Assembly: GCA_023078555.1 (NCBI GenBank)
Contig: CM041198.1
Location: 2,344,800 to 2,408,799, forward strand
From: Ulva prolifera
Taxonomy: Eukaryota > Chlorophyta > Ulvophyceae > Ulvales > Ulvaceae
DNA length: 64,000 bases
Direction of reading: 5' to 3'
Shown here: piece by piece, positions 1 through 10,621 of the stretch
Layout: every line of letters starts with the position of its first letter
Numbering within the stretch: position 1 is the first letter of the stretch
Notes under the pieces: model-generated
Told to the model about the DNA's origin: nothing
Database searches by the model: none
Seen by the model: only the letters and a program-made list of their open reading frames with translations
Translations under genes and position numbers: made by a program

Positions 1-1
1 G

Positions 2-208
2 CCTTTGGACTACACAGATGAGGAGCAGGTGCTTGACACGATAGCTCCAGAGGCACTGATGAGGGCGCACCGCGACTTGAAGGCAGGGGAGCGGACGTTG
101 ATGGGCGCTGGGCTGGCGGTTGTGCGGGGGCGTGTGAGGGCGCTGCAGACGGCGGTTCAAGCTGGCACCCTCCGCCTGCGGGTGCGCTCATTCTGCAGCG
201 CTGCATGA
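2..208 (+). CDS. 3' end of a gene entering from the left edge
   Basis: An open frame runs from the window edge to a stop at 206-208 and gives about 68 residues rich in Ala, Arg, Leu, Asp and Glu (for example APEALMRAHRDLKAGERTLM), which would form an amphipathic helix. Strong GC preference at third positions fits a coding exon of this genome. There is no start codon of its own, so it is read as the last exon of a gene lying to the left. The family is not recognisable from this piece. Confidence 0.4.
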   Translation, partial: PLDYTDEEQVLDTIAPEALMRAHRDLKAGERTLMGAGLAVVRGRVRALQTAVQAGTLRLRVRSFCSAA

Positions 209-210
209 GT

Positions 211-253
211 GTGGCAATCCAGTGGTGTAGCGGCCACATCACTGGACTGCCAC
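211..253. repeat. 43-bp foldback repeat related to the palindrome at 31.9 kb
   Basis: The segment begins GTGGCAATCCAGTG and ends with the near-exact reverse complement CACTGGACTGCCAC, so it can form a 14-bp stem. The same unit, with its two halves pushed apart, makes up the arms of the 106-bp palindrome at 31918-32023. It is therefore a member of a small dispersed foldback family. It lies just 3' of the partial gene. Confidence 0.6.
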
Positions 254-622
254 AGTCAGTTGCCCATAACTGTACAGTGCTAGTGCACTGTGCACTGTGA
301 ATACATCGGTCACAATGTTCGTGCATGGCGCCGGCCTGTATTCCCTTGCACAGCCTCTTGAACCTTTCCCAGTAAGAACCAAACTAATGCATACTATAGG
401 AACTACGCACATCATGACAAAGCGAAACTGATATAGCAACTCAGAGAATTGACGTAGATTCGGCGCAGCAACCGCCTTGCAGGATATTTAAGCACACATG
501 ACCGGCCACGGAGCTTCTGCCAAAGCATAGCCTGTCATTTGTGTCGTCCCACCGTTTCTTGCTGCAGCCACTTCCCAGCACACTGCCAATTTCCATGCAG
601 AGGTGCCACTGAGGTGCCCATC

Positions 623-1159
623 ATGCCGCAGGTGCTGCACGCGACAGTGTCAGCAACAGATCTACGCACCCTCTCGCGCATCGCCGCACTGAGGCCGGAC
701 AGCATGTCGTGGAGCAACGTCGCGGAGTACATGCAGCCTCAGGCTTTCCACCACCTCGCCCGCCGCTGCTCCCTCCCCCACACCCGCCACTTCCTCCACG
801 CCATGAACTGGGCGACGACTGTCAAAGGCGCGTTTGTGATGGACTACTGCGAAGCGCCTAGGAGTTCCGCCGCGACTGTGAAGCAGCGCTGCGGGATTGC
901 AAATAAGGCATACCAGGCAATTGAGAGGTTTCGTCGTGAGGTGGGAGGGGAGGGTGTCTTCCGGCACCCGGTGCTCGATAACCGGATGAATGTGACCGAT
1001 GCCATGCTGGCGCGGCAGCAGCACCGGCAGTGGCTGGAGGCGTTTGTGCGGAAGTGCCAGGCGGGGGTGCCGGTGAGCTATGTGGTGCTCCATGAGCCGG
1101 GGTACTGGTACTTCAGCAGGGCAGACACCGTCGTGCATTTCGAGCTGCGGTACTGTTAG
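623..1159 (+). CDS. hypothetical protein, about 178 residues
   Basis: The frame is open from 539, and the ATG at 623 (MPQVLHATVSATDLRTLSRI) gives 178 residues ending in VVHFELRYC. It is moderately charged, with helical stretches such as KAYQAIERFRREVGG and ARQQHRQWLEAFVRKC, and has no signal peptide or membrane segment. An AT-rich TATTTAA lies about 135 bp upstream of the ATG and could be a core promoter. A dispersed repeat (TIR CAGTGTTGGGTCG family) starts immediately after the stop codon. No family is recognised; a fragment of a mobile-element protein is possible. Confidence 0.4.
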   Translation: MPQVLHATVSATDLRTLSRIAALRPDSMSWSNVAEYMQPQAFHHLARRCSLPHTRHFLHAMNWATTVKGAFVMDYCEAPRSSAATVKQRCGIANKAYQAIERFRREVGGEGVFRHPVLDNRMNVTDAMLARQQHRQWLEAFVRKCQAGVPVSYVVLHEPGYWYFSRADTVVHFELRYC

Positions 1160-1161
1160 CC

Positions 1162-1240
1162 AGTGTTGGGTCGCATTGCCGCATTTCCAGGACTGCCACC
1201 CGGAAATTAGACCTGAATATTCGGAAATTCTACACTGCTG
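1162..1240 (+). repeat. partial copy of the CAGTGTTGGGTCG MITE family
   Basis: The sequence begins CAGTGTTGGGTCGCATTGCC and continues with a stretch also present, with a few changes, at 43482-43553 (+) and, on the opposite strand, at 45263-45364, where the complete element with both inverted ends is found. The right terminal repeat is missing here. Confidence 0.6.
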
Positions 1241-1486
1241 GTGCTGCCGTGGGCATCTGCAAGTGTCCACACGCAGACGGGGCATTGATTGATTGGCCCC
1301 AGCATTTGGTAAGTGCACCTTCATGGGCGTATTTGCTGACCTTCAGCTTGAGGTATACGTACGTACTGTCTGCTGTAGGCGCAAGTGCACTAGAGAAACG
1401 GTGTGCAAGCTTGCAAGCTAAGCAACTCAATTGAGTTGGGGAGCTTTAAATTGGCGGCACGTGATGGCAGCATTGGATGTGTCCCG

Positions 1487-1556
1487 GGTTTGTCCATGGA
1501 CATTCGCCGGGACATTCGCCCGGTTTGTCCATGGACATTCGCCGGGACATCCCGCC
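1487..1556. repeat. 35-bp tandem duplication
   Basis: Two adjacent near-identical 35-bp units each contain TTTGTCCATGGACATTCGCC. No function is apparent. Confidence 0.7.
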
Positions 1557-4500
1557 GGGATCCATGTCGCAGCGACTGCAGAGATCGTGGGATATCATTC
1601 AGTGGCACATGCGGCGGGTTCATGTGCTACCGGCGACATGCAGGTGCAGTTGTCCATGCAAACCCCTGCACCTTTCCCCGTGAACACGCCACGCGGTGTC
1701 CGACGTCACGACATGCGCCCGCGGTGTGCTCGCTGTGAGCTGCCAGGAACCCGCTCCGCAGCCGATCGCGAGGTTGGCTGGAGGCCTCCGCCGAGGTCAA
1801 GCAATTCCGTATGGCTCAGATGCTGCCTTAGCGGTACTTCTGCGCAGCTTCATACACGATGACTTTCCTAGCCCGTTCCCTCGATGGCAGTCGACGCGTC
1901 TGCAGTACGAGTGGCGCCGGCTCCTCTCTAAAGTTACCTCCGTCAGCCGGACCCACGTGACCGACACCGTCACGCGTCGTGCTTTACGACGCCAGCATGA
2001 CCACCGGGGTTCCATGCCATGCAGTTGCACTGCCATGGCGCTGCAGCTGCGCTGGCGCTCGCGGCGGTCCAATAAATAAAACGCATTCAGCGGATACACA
2101 TTGAACTTGTTTCTTACTGTGCTGTTTGGACATTGATAGGCGCTGTGCGACCTGGTGGGTCGGGACAACGTTGGCACGAGCCTGCAGCGGGGCCTGCAAA
2201 TTGGCTGCAATCTATGACAATGTGCTTGCTAAAGTGAAGCCGCTCCACTACCTGACATGCTGGTCGTTGAGCATATGTAGTTGCTACGGTGCCGGGGAGA
2301 TTGCCGTGTTGCCGTGTTGCTGTGTTGATGCAGTGGCCCGTGCCCCTCCGCCAGGCCGCATGTTCGTTGCAACACAGCTCCGTTGCAACGAAGAAAGAAC
2401 AATGCCAGTATGTGGACGTTGGCTGGATGGTCAGTCTATAACTGTGTTTGCGTTGCAAAAGCTCTGCAGATGCTAACACTGATGTTGACCTCGCCCGCGG
2501 CTCTGCAGCAGCGCTGGACACACTAAAATGAACCACAAATTCATTGTTGTTTTACTGCGGGCCACATCCCTGTACTGTAGTGGAACCGCCGCAAATTGCA
2601 CCGCAAAGGCAACTGGTTTGCTCCGAGTAGCCGCGCATGACAATTCTGATAGTCGCTCTAATACAACATCGCCGCAGTGCCATGACAATCAACGATATGA
2701 TGCATAACGTTTCATATTTCCTTTGCGTTTAGCCCTGATTATTACGCAACAGCTTGGCAGGTCTCTGCAGTGGTTTACTGCCAACATCCGAAGACAAGAC
2801 AGTGCTGGCAAGCAAGCACTTCCACACTACGCTAAACATAAATGGAATCAAAGCTTGCATTGCTGCTCAGCTGTAAGCCAGCCAAGGCAGCTCGCAGAGA
2901 CAAGCTTTTGGCGACAGGCACTTTGGTTTGCAGTCCGCGCTGCCCAACATCGCAGGCATGCACGCATCATAGCGCTGCCTCTTTGAATGCTTTTCAAGCG
3001 CTTTGTAGTGGAACGCCATACAGCAGTCGTTCGTCTTTACGTTGCATGGCTGGGCACTTGCGGTGACTGCTCGTGGCAGCCGTCATATCCACCTACAGGT
3101 GGTCGTCATATGCGCGTAACACGCCCACCCACGTGGGGTGGCGTGACCTCACGGAGGTATACCTAAAAATGACCCTGGCGCCGTGCACGCGAGAGTTTGA
3201 ACTGCAACTGCAATGCTCACTGATCATATGTGCAGCAGAACGTTCAGTGCAAGCACCGAGCTCTAGATCTAGAACCTGGACATATATGTGGCGATTAAGC
3301 GCCCGCCCCATCAGGACCTTAATCGACAATATACAACTTCAGAAACTACATCGCAAACGTCAACGTTTGCTGTCTCTCCAGATCCTTCAAGTTTGAAGGA
3401 CCGACATCGTGTGATAATTTCCCCTGTGGCTCCTTCGATTCATCAAAGGAGAGCAGATGCAGGATTTCAACAACAAGGTATGTATCTCAGAGAGATACAA
3501 ACATGTTTTCCCCAATACGTCAATGCCTCTGCAATTGCGTGGGAGTGGCGCGATAATTTGAAAATCCTGTACGCAAATGAAGTTCATCAGGACGGCACAA
3601 CATCGATATCGACGAGCATGAATTGAAGCCTTGCCATGGTCCTGGACTCCTGGTTCGTGTCGAAGCCGCATGTCAGCCACGTGAGACAGTCTTGTAACAG
3701 ACTCGTGTGCCGTGCTCCCTCAGGCCCAAATGTTGCAGCCGCGAAGCTGCGGAGCAGCTGCTCGCCAGGCACTTCCCAGGTCCGCAGAGCTTGCGATATA
3801 CCGTTGCTCCGCAAGCCGCAATCACGCACGCTCGCACAGGAGTAGCAGCAAGCGTCGTGCCTCACTAAATGTGACATCTGCTGCCGTGTGAGGCTGTGTG
3901 GGGCACTCGCATGCGTTGCGCAACGTCTATCACGGCTGCGCCTGCGCACATGTGCCTGCCTGCTACCATCGCGATCATCGACTAGAGCGGAGTTAGTCCA
4001 GCATGTACATTTCTTTTGATTGTTCTCCACGTACGCGATCATGATATGAACTCACCCAGACGTTGTTCCGGGACATAGGATCGGAGATCTCGAGATGAGA
4101 GTCATGGCAATATAGCACAGCACAGCACAGACGCATCACGCTAGCTGCGTCCAGGAGTCCATGCTGAATATTTAGTTGTTTTATTCATGGACGTATGCGG
4201 TGATCGCCTCGCCGCCTGTGTCTCAGACAGCCATGACATCTATCTAGCTAGCGCTGTTGCGCTGCTAGCCGGCGTGCCGACAGCGAGATACGCGGTGCAG
4301 CGGCATGCGGCTGTGTTCCTGGCTTATGAAATGTTTAAGCTTTGAGATTCAACGTGGAGGGAGCTCTTGCGCAAGGGCTGCTGCAGCCGGCCAGAGCACC
4401 TCTGGTCGGAGCGTCTGTTTCCACAGGCTACCCCCCGCCATTGACCACGATCCGCTTTCCCGGGTAGTTATACTTGGTAACTGTTCGTACAGTGCTCACG

Positions 4501-4840
4501 GGACGCGGTTCTTGTGCAGGGCTCTATGGCATGCTTACCACGCCCCTCTCGGACAGCAGCCTAGCTATAGCTGAGGCTCAGGCAGCTCGCTCATGCCTTC
4601 CGTGTCCCTGACGGCTTGAACAGCCTGCAGAAATGCTCCAGTTGCAATTGCACGCCCTACTGTCACGCGCCACACGAGCACCCATGGCGAAGGGCAGGCA
4701 GCAAACATGCAGTCCGGTTGCTCGGACCCGCACCCCGGGCCATCCTCGAGGATCCGCTGCACACTGCCGGGCAGCTGCGGGTGACCCACTGCCCCCGCAG
4801 GCCGCCTCTTACTCATGCATTAAGCCAACCCATCCGCATG
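1557..4840. other. no recognisable gene
   Basis: The short open frames here are below 160 residues, lack recognisable motifs and do not join by consistent splice phases. An upstream exon of the gene starting at 4842 could lie in the last few hundred bases, because the sequence before 4848 ends CATGCATGCAG like this genome's 3' splice sites, but I could not place one. Confidence 0.4.
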
Positions 4841-4841
4841 C

Positions 4842-7800
4842 ATGCAGACGAAGCACGCCGCGGCAGTAGCCCCAAGCTCACCCCCGCCCCACAGACCCAA
4901 CGCGCCACGTGGTGCACCCCCGGCCGCAGCTGACCCCGGCGTCACCTTTGACACCCTCTTCGCCGGCGGTCTCTCGCCGGTGTCCATCAACGAGCTCCAG
5001 CTGGTCAGCCACACCGCACAGCTCTCCGAGGGGGAGGAGCAGAGGGTCCTCCGCGTGCGCCACCTCGTCCTCTGCGGCCGCGCAGTCGCACAGCACACCG
5101 GCGCGGACCAGCCCGCGGCGTTCGCCGGCAGGTCTGTCGCGCGGCTCCACATCCAAGACGCCACCGGCGAGGACCTCGCGATCCTGGTCATGGACGCGGA
5201 GGTGAAGGGGCGCTCGGCGGCAGCCTTTGCGGAGGAGGTCGAGCACCGCTTCCCGCCGGGAACCGCGGTCGCGGTTCAGGGGTTCGCGCTGCTGGTTCGC
5301 GGTGAGAGCTTCGTGTGCGTCGTGGACCTCGCGGCTCCCGGCACAGAGATCCACTGCCTCGGCAGTGTGGGGCTCCCGCCCGTGCAGCTGTCTCAGGTGC
5401 GTGCTGCGCTCTGCTGTGCTTCCGAACCATAGAGTCAAACAGCACAGCATCAAAATTTTGCGGTGCTGTGAATTGTCTAGCTGCAAAGACGAAGTCACAT
5501 ATGCTCGCTTGACGTGCTGCGCTGTATCATGCTGCGCTGTTCCATATGCATGGTGTGCGGTCCCATGCTGTGCTATGCGTTATGAGCAAGAACTGCTACG
5601 CGCCGGAGCATCGCCCCAGCACACGCACACAGGCCTTATGATCCAGCATTGTCATGGATCGCCCAAGCAAGGGCTTTGCATGCGGCATCGATTTCCAAAC
5701 TTTGTTTTCAACGATTCATCACGACAAGTTGAGAGTCCAATCAGTGTTTGTTAGTGCAAACAGGAATGCTGTACACACATGCCTGACTTCGTTTCGAGAC
5801 TGCCTTGCTTGCTTTGTCCTTTCAACACATGTGTGAAACTTAAATATCAAGGCCCTCTCTGAGCCGGCCGGTGCCTGCCTCCATCACCGCGACTGTGTCC
5901 CCCCCCCCCCCCCCCCCCCCCCGTCTCTCCCCCAGCTCCCCGACCCCCCCCACAGAAGCAAAAAAACGTGAAAGTGTCAAAAGTTAAGCATGTGTATGAT
6001 TCTATAACTGCGGCATGCAGGTGGACCGCCGGTGCAAGCTCCTGCGCAAGGCCGGCCAGCACGGCGACCTCGTGGTGCATGCCGTCGAGGGCATGCATGT
6101 CGCGCAGGCGGAGCTCACCTTCATGCTGCTGCCGCTCCTCACCAGCCTCGCGGTCGCGCACCTGCGCCTCGGGGCCGATGGTGTCGCCCTCGCGTACGCC
6201 ACCGCCGCCACGCAGCTCGCGTTCCAAAGGGCGCCCCCCGCCGCCGCGTCGACCGCAGCCCACGTGATGACCAAACTCGGGCTACGGCGGGGCGCCTGCG
6301 CTACCCTGTCCATGGTACGTACTGCGCATGCTGTGCCTGTTGTGCCTGATCATCTCCGAATTCCTTACTGGAACCAGCGACTGTATCTCCGGAGATAGTG
6401 CACGTGGCTAACAGGGGTGCAGATCAGGGGTGCAAGATCAGAATCGGCTGGTGAGCCATTCCCGCTGTTGTAGATCAGCAGTTGCATATTCCTTGCAGCA
6501 GTTGACAATGCATGCACGTGTCCCATGCAGTGCAGTTGGCAGGCAGGCGAAGCGTGCCGTGTTGCGGTCATCCCCTGACGGAGTGTGGGAGTGCAGGCTC
6601 GCTTCAACTCGAGCTCGCCTCGATCACAAGGGGTGCATGCCAGTACGATGGGCTCGATGGAGGCCGTTGCACGTGGGAGCTTGGAGGTATGCCACCGCCG
6701 CGCCGCTGACGTGTGTATGCGTTGTATGCATACCGATCCATTGAAAGAGATGCCTCTGCAGTTCGCGCCACGATGTGTTGAGAAACACACTTGGGCGGAG
6801 CCTGTGCTGGCGGAAACTTCCATCGCTGTCAGCATACAGATGACTTGACGGAGCAGCACTCTGCACGCATGCGTTCCCCAGGCACAACCTGTGTTTGCAA
6901 TTGCGTGCCGGGTGAGCATCTCACCTTTGTGGTTTGTGCTGATTAAAAGGCAATTGTTGTATGTTTGCGTCTCGCCCGGCTGCTCTGCAGCAACACATTT
7001 GTATGCACAGGCACGTTGTCCCGACCCGCTGTGCCCGGTACATGCAATTGCAACAGACACACGCATGCACATGTGCAGGCGCTTGTGGCCGCCGAGGGTG
7101 GCCACGGCGGCGCGGCGGGTGACCGCGACGCGGCGATCGCGCGCGTCCTCAACGACGGCATCGTAGAGATCGCCTCCGGCCTCGCCAGCACGCAGCACGA
7201 GTGGCTGGAGCACGGCCTCGGCGACGTGTCCGCCGTCAAGGCTGCCGCTGACCTAGCGGTGGAGGAGTTTGGCGCGGAAGCCAGCATGAAACTCAAGGCG
7301 GAGGCGGACAAGGTGCACCACCAGCAGGACCGGAGCTCTGTGGTGGTGGCTGAGGGGGACCGGGGCGAGGTGGAGGCGGCGGTGGTGAAGCAGCGGGCGG
7401 CGCTGTGGCTGATGCTGGATCCGGGGGGGAGGGGCGGGGGGGCGGCGCATGCTGCTGCGTCGATCCTCGAGACACGTTGCCAATTCTGGGAGAAGGTATC
7501 GTTCCCCTGCGAGTTCCATCCGAGTCAGCAACTCCACTTCTTGATGCCTTACTACCTGCACATGCATGCTGCCTGTCAGAGTGTAGTACAATGTCACGCC
7601 TAGGCTGTATCTGTCACTCCGCCGCTGCACATGGACGTCCCATGCCCACAACCTGCCTGCTTCATGCATGCATGCTGTGGAAACGTACATGTGCATGTCC
7701 GTCGAATATTCTTGTAGTCTGAACGCAGCCGCGTACGTAGGGAGTTCTTCACCCAACCCATTCTGAATGCAACTGAGCCTGCGGGTAGATGCTCCAGCGT

Positions 7801-8171
7801 ATTTTGATACAGGCTCATCGATATTGCTTTCATGTGATAACATGGCGTAGCTCTTCCATGTGTGCACTCCGCTCCGCCACACCCACGTTACCTAGAACCG
7901 TAAGAATGCAGCGATGCTGCAGGCCGAAGGGAACATGGAGCCCAAGGCGCTGTGCTACATGGACCTCGCTGCCCTGTCGATGCTCCGGGGCCGACACGTC
8001 CTCCGCGGCGCACTCACCGCAAAGGTGGCCAAGGCGCGCACCGGCCTCGGGGACTGGGAGGCTGTCATGGCGAATGCTGAGGCTGCGCTGGACGAAGAGG
8101 ATGTTGATGGCGTCTCTAGAGCCACAGCTGAGCTTCAGCTGCCGAGGGCACCGGGGGATGAGCGCCCCTGA
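4842..8171 (+). CDS. four-exon protein: OB-fold-like N-terminus, TPR-like helical C-terminus
   Basis: Exons 4842-5396, 6021-6314, 7079-7495 and 7923-8171 join with all introns in phase 0 (donors GTGCGT, GTACGT, GTATCG; acceptors ending TGCAG) and give 504 residues. Residues about 30-170 have the beta-rich pattern of a nucleic-acid-binding OB fold (VARLHIQDATGEDLAILVMD, then PPGTAVAVQGFALLVRGESF), as in RPA-type proteins. Exons 2-4 are helical, with repeats such as AKARTGLGDWEAVMANAEAA that resemble tetratricopeptide helices. The OB and TPR readings are inference from pattern, not a named family. The start is uncertain: CATGCATGCAG just before 4848 could be an acceptor, adding an upstream exon. 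Intron 1 holds a 24-base C tract. The gene stands alone. Confidence 0.65.
5899..5922. repeat. poly-C tract (24 bases)
   Basis: Uninterrupted run of C within intron 1 of the 4842-8171 gene. Its exact length is likely to be polymorphic or affected by sequencing error. Confidence 0.85.
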
Positions 8172-9468
8172 GCCACTGGCCTCGTGTTGCGCGGGCCGTG
8201 ATGGTGCACTGGAATGTCACTGTCATCGGAATTACTAGGACGTGACCTGCGTTGTCTCTGTGTACCTGTGGCTGTACCAGGGTTGCATTGACCTATATCC
8301 ATGCCTAGCTTTCCATATGATTATCTGCTGAATGCTGTACATAGTTTCATATACGTTTATCTGTCCCTCCTTCAATCTGCAGCTGGAGCCACAAGAATGC
8401 ATCTTATTCTGAAAAACATACCTCTTGTAATACACCCAATTTCCTCTCAGCTGTAGCATTTGAAGATGTTCCAGCCATGGTCGGTCAATCCTCAAGCCAG
8501 TCAGGAAAGCCCATCGGCTCACAAGCCTCAAGCCTGAATTGGAGGCTGTACATTTCCCTTTGCCAAGTGTGTGCGAGGATTCCGGCGCACAATGCACTCT
8601 GCGCCACGTGGACAACCCTCCCAAGCTAGCAACAGATTGATTTCTTTTAATTTATAGCCCCAAGGCCACAAGTGTACCATGTGTGCCCGGCCATGAAGCG
8701 GCCGGCATTCGGAATACAGCGCCCTCCTAGACGTCAACTACGGTAATCCAAGTACTACTTGGTACATGTGCAGGCTGTCAAGGCCTGGTGCTAACTTATT
8801 ATTGAATGCACGCCATAGTGTCAGGCCTGTCTTTGTCTCAGCTGCTGGCATAACCTTCTCACCCCCCGGCAGTGGGCGTAGCAAATGTGACGCCAAAATC
8901 TGACCAATGCGACACCGGGACGTAGGCACGGTTCAGGGTTTCCATGGAACACACACCCTGCATGGGGGGGCACAGAGGAGTGAACACTTTCAGACAGATC
9001 GAGCATAAGAGTCTCTTCCTGAAGCGCATTCACAGACAGCGGTCACACACAGCATGCATACACACAGATACACAGGGTGTGCTTGACAGGATGCGCCGGG
9101 CATGGTGTCATGCCATCGCCAACCTCAGCACCGGCCGCATGAACGCCGCGAAATGGGCGCTGGACAACTCAGCGCATCTGCAGCGCACACCCGCTCGCGC
9201 CGAGGCCGGCACTCCCAATACCGCCGTCTTGTCTGAGCGCTTCACAGTCGCAGGCAGCCTCTCAGTCTGGTTCATAGAAAACGACTCGTACCAGGCGACA
9301 GCCTGCAAAGCTGCATGCGCAGGGGGCTATGGCGTCGGCATGGTTGACATGCGCAGCTCTCCCAGGACCCACGATGGGCCTGTCCGATGTGGGGTTGGGT
9401 GTGTACACACGGCCGTGCCTCCGGGGGGGCCCGCCTGCCCCCGTATCAGCAACAACAACTTGCTGATA

Positions 9469-9503
9469 CTGCAGGTGCAGTTCAAGTTGAACTGCACCTG
9501 CAG
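9469..9503. repeat. 35-bp perfect hairpin
   Basis: Seventeen-base arms beginning CTGCAGGTGCAGTTCAA flank a single central base. It lies in a region open in several frames on both strands, so its role (structured RNA, foldback remnant or chance) is unknown. Confidence 0.7.
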
Positions 9504-9938
9504 ACACATGACGCACCGGGGATCCCCACTCTCTGATCTGCAGGTCGCTGTGGTGCAGCACCGTCGCCAGCCACAGTCCGCTATGGAGTCGTGACGCCGC
9601 AGCACCATCTGCTGTGGCACGTTCCGAACGTTGTAGCCTCGCATGAGCAGGTTAACTTCAAGTTGCGGCGTTGGCCCAAGCGTCAGGCTCAGCATAAGTC
9701 TCTCGGATGACACAGGAACAGCAAATCTTCCATCACGCACCAACATATCCTCAGCCACGCAAGCATCGCTGGCGCCCATCCGTCCACATGGCGCCACTCG
9801 GGCCATGCGCATGTCCAACCGGGAACGCGAGCAGCTCATACACTGCAGCTCATATGCTGCATGCCCAGGGCCCGGGCGATGTGTACAGACTCTCCCAATA
9901 TACTCCTCAATGCTTTTGTATGGTACCTGGCGAAACAT
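9500..9938 (-). CDS. possible exon(s), hypothetical
   Basis: A minus-strand frame reads through MRMARVAPCGRMGASDACVA and RFAVPVSSERLMLSLTLGPT with codon use plausible for this genome, ending near the hairpin at 9469-9503. No domain is recognised. About 100 bp of it (around 9795-9900) resembles plus-strand sequence at 55630-55730, so it may be repeat-derived. The plus-strand frame across 9060-9330 is an equally weak alternative. The rest of 8172-10380 shows nothing I can name. Confidence 0.25.
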
Positions 9939-10379
9939 TGGAAAGAGACCAGGGAGAAGGCTTTTTTGTCGGCGGGAATGGCGGCTGCGCTCATAGAGGC
10001 AGATGTACCCAGCACTAGTCCACTGTGCTTACTAAGCTGAGAACACCATGTGGGGTGGTCTAAATACCGTAGTAAATTAAGTCCATCTGAAGGTGATCGT
10101 CAAGATCCCCGAAACCATATGGACAGCAGGGCCAAGAGCATGAGCAAACAGACAGACAGTCACGGGTGGACAGGCACGGGGACGGGTATTCGGGCTTCTC
10201 AAGTTACACGCGGGATTCGGGGACACAACAACAACGAGACAGCTACACTGAGGCATAGCTATAGCTCATGTACCGGGCGGCACCCCTGGGCAGGTCAGGG
10301 CGGTACTACTGCATGAAACCGAGGACTCCGGTGCAGGCTGCACCCGTGTAGCCACACATGGGCAGTGGCTACGGGAGTC

Positions 10380-10620
10380 CTCCCGATGGCAGACAGTTCA
10401 CCATCGACAAAATTTTATATTAATATTAATAGGCAGCGTTACATCGGGTCTAGGTCTAATAATTCAAATAATGTTTGGCATAGTCACCCCGAAAATATTG
10501 ATTATATATACCTAGCTGGGTACCTAGAAAACCCAGCGTTGTGCGTTACATGTCGATGGACTTCATGTAGTCGGTATGGATACTATCGTAGTAGTATAGA
10601 GCGCTCTATTGACAAAAATT
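10380..10620. other. AT-rich island upstream of the 10622 gene
   Basis: A sharp drop in GC, with stretches such as TTTTATATTAATATTAATAG and ATTGATTATATATACCTAG, in an otherwise GC-rich region. It could be a promoter region of the following gene, organelle-derived DNA or the edge of an inserted element. No gene is recognisable in it. Confidence 0.5.
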
Positions 10621-10621
10621 A

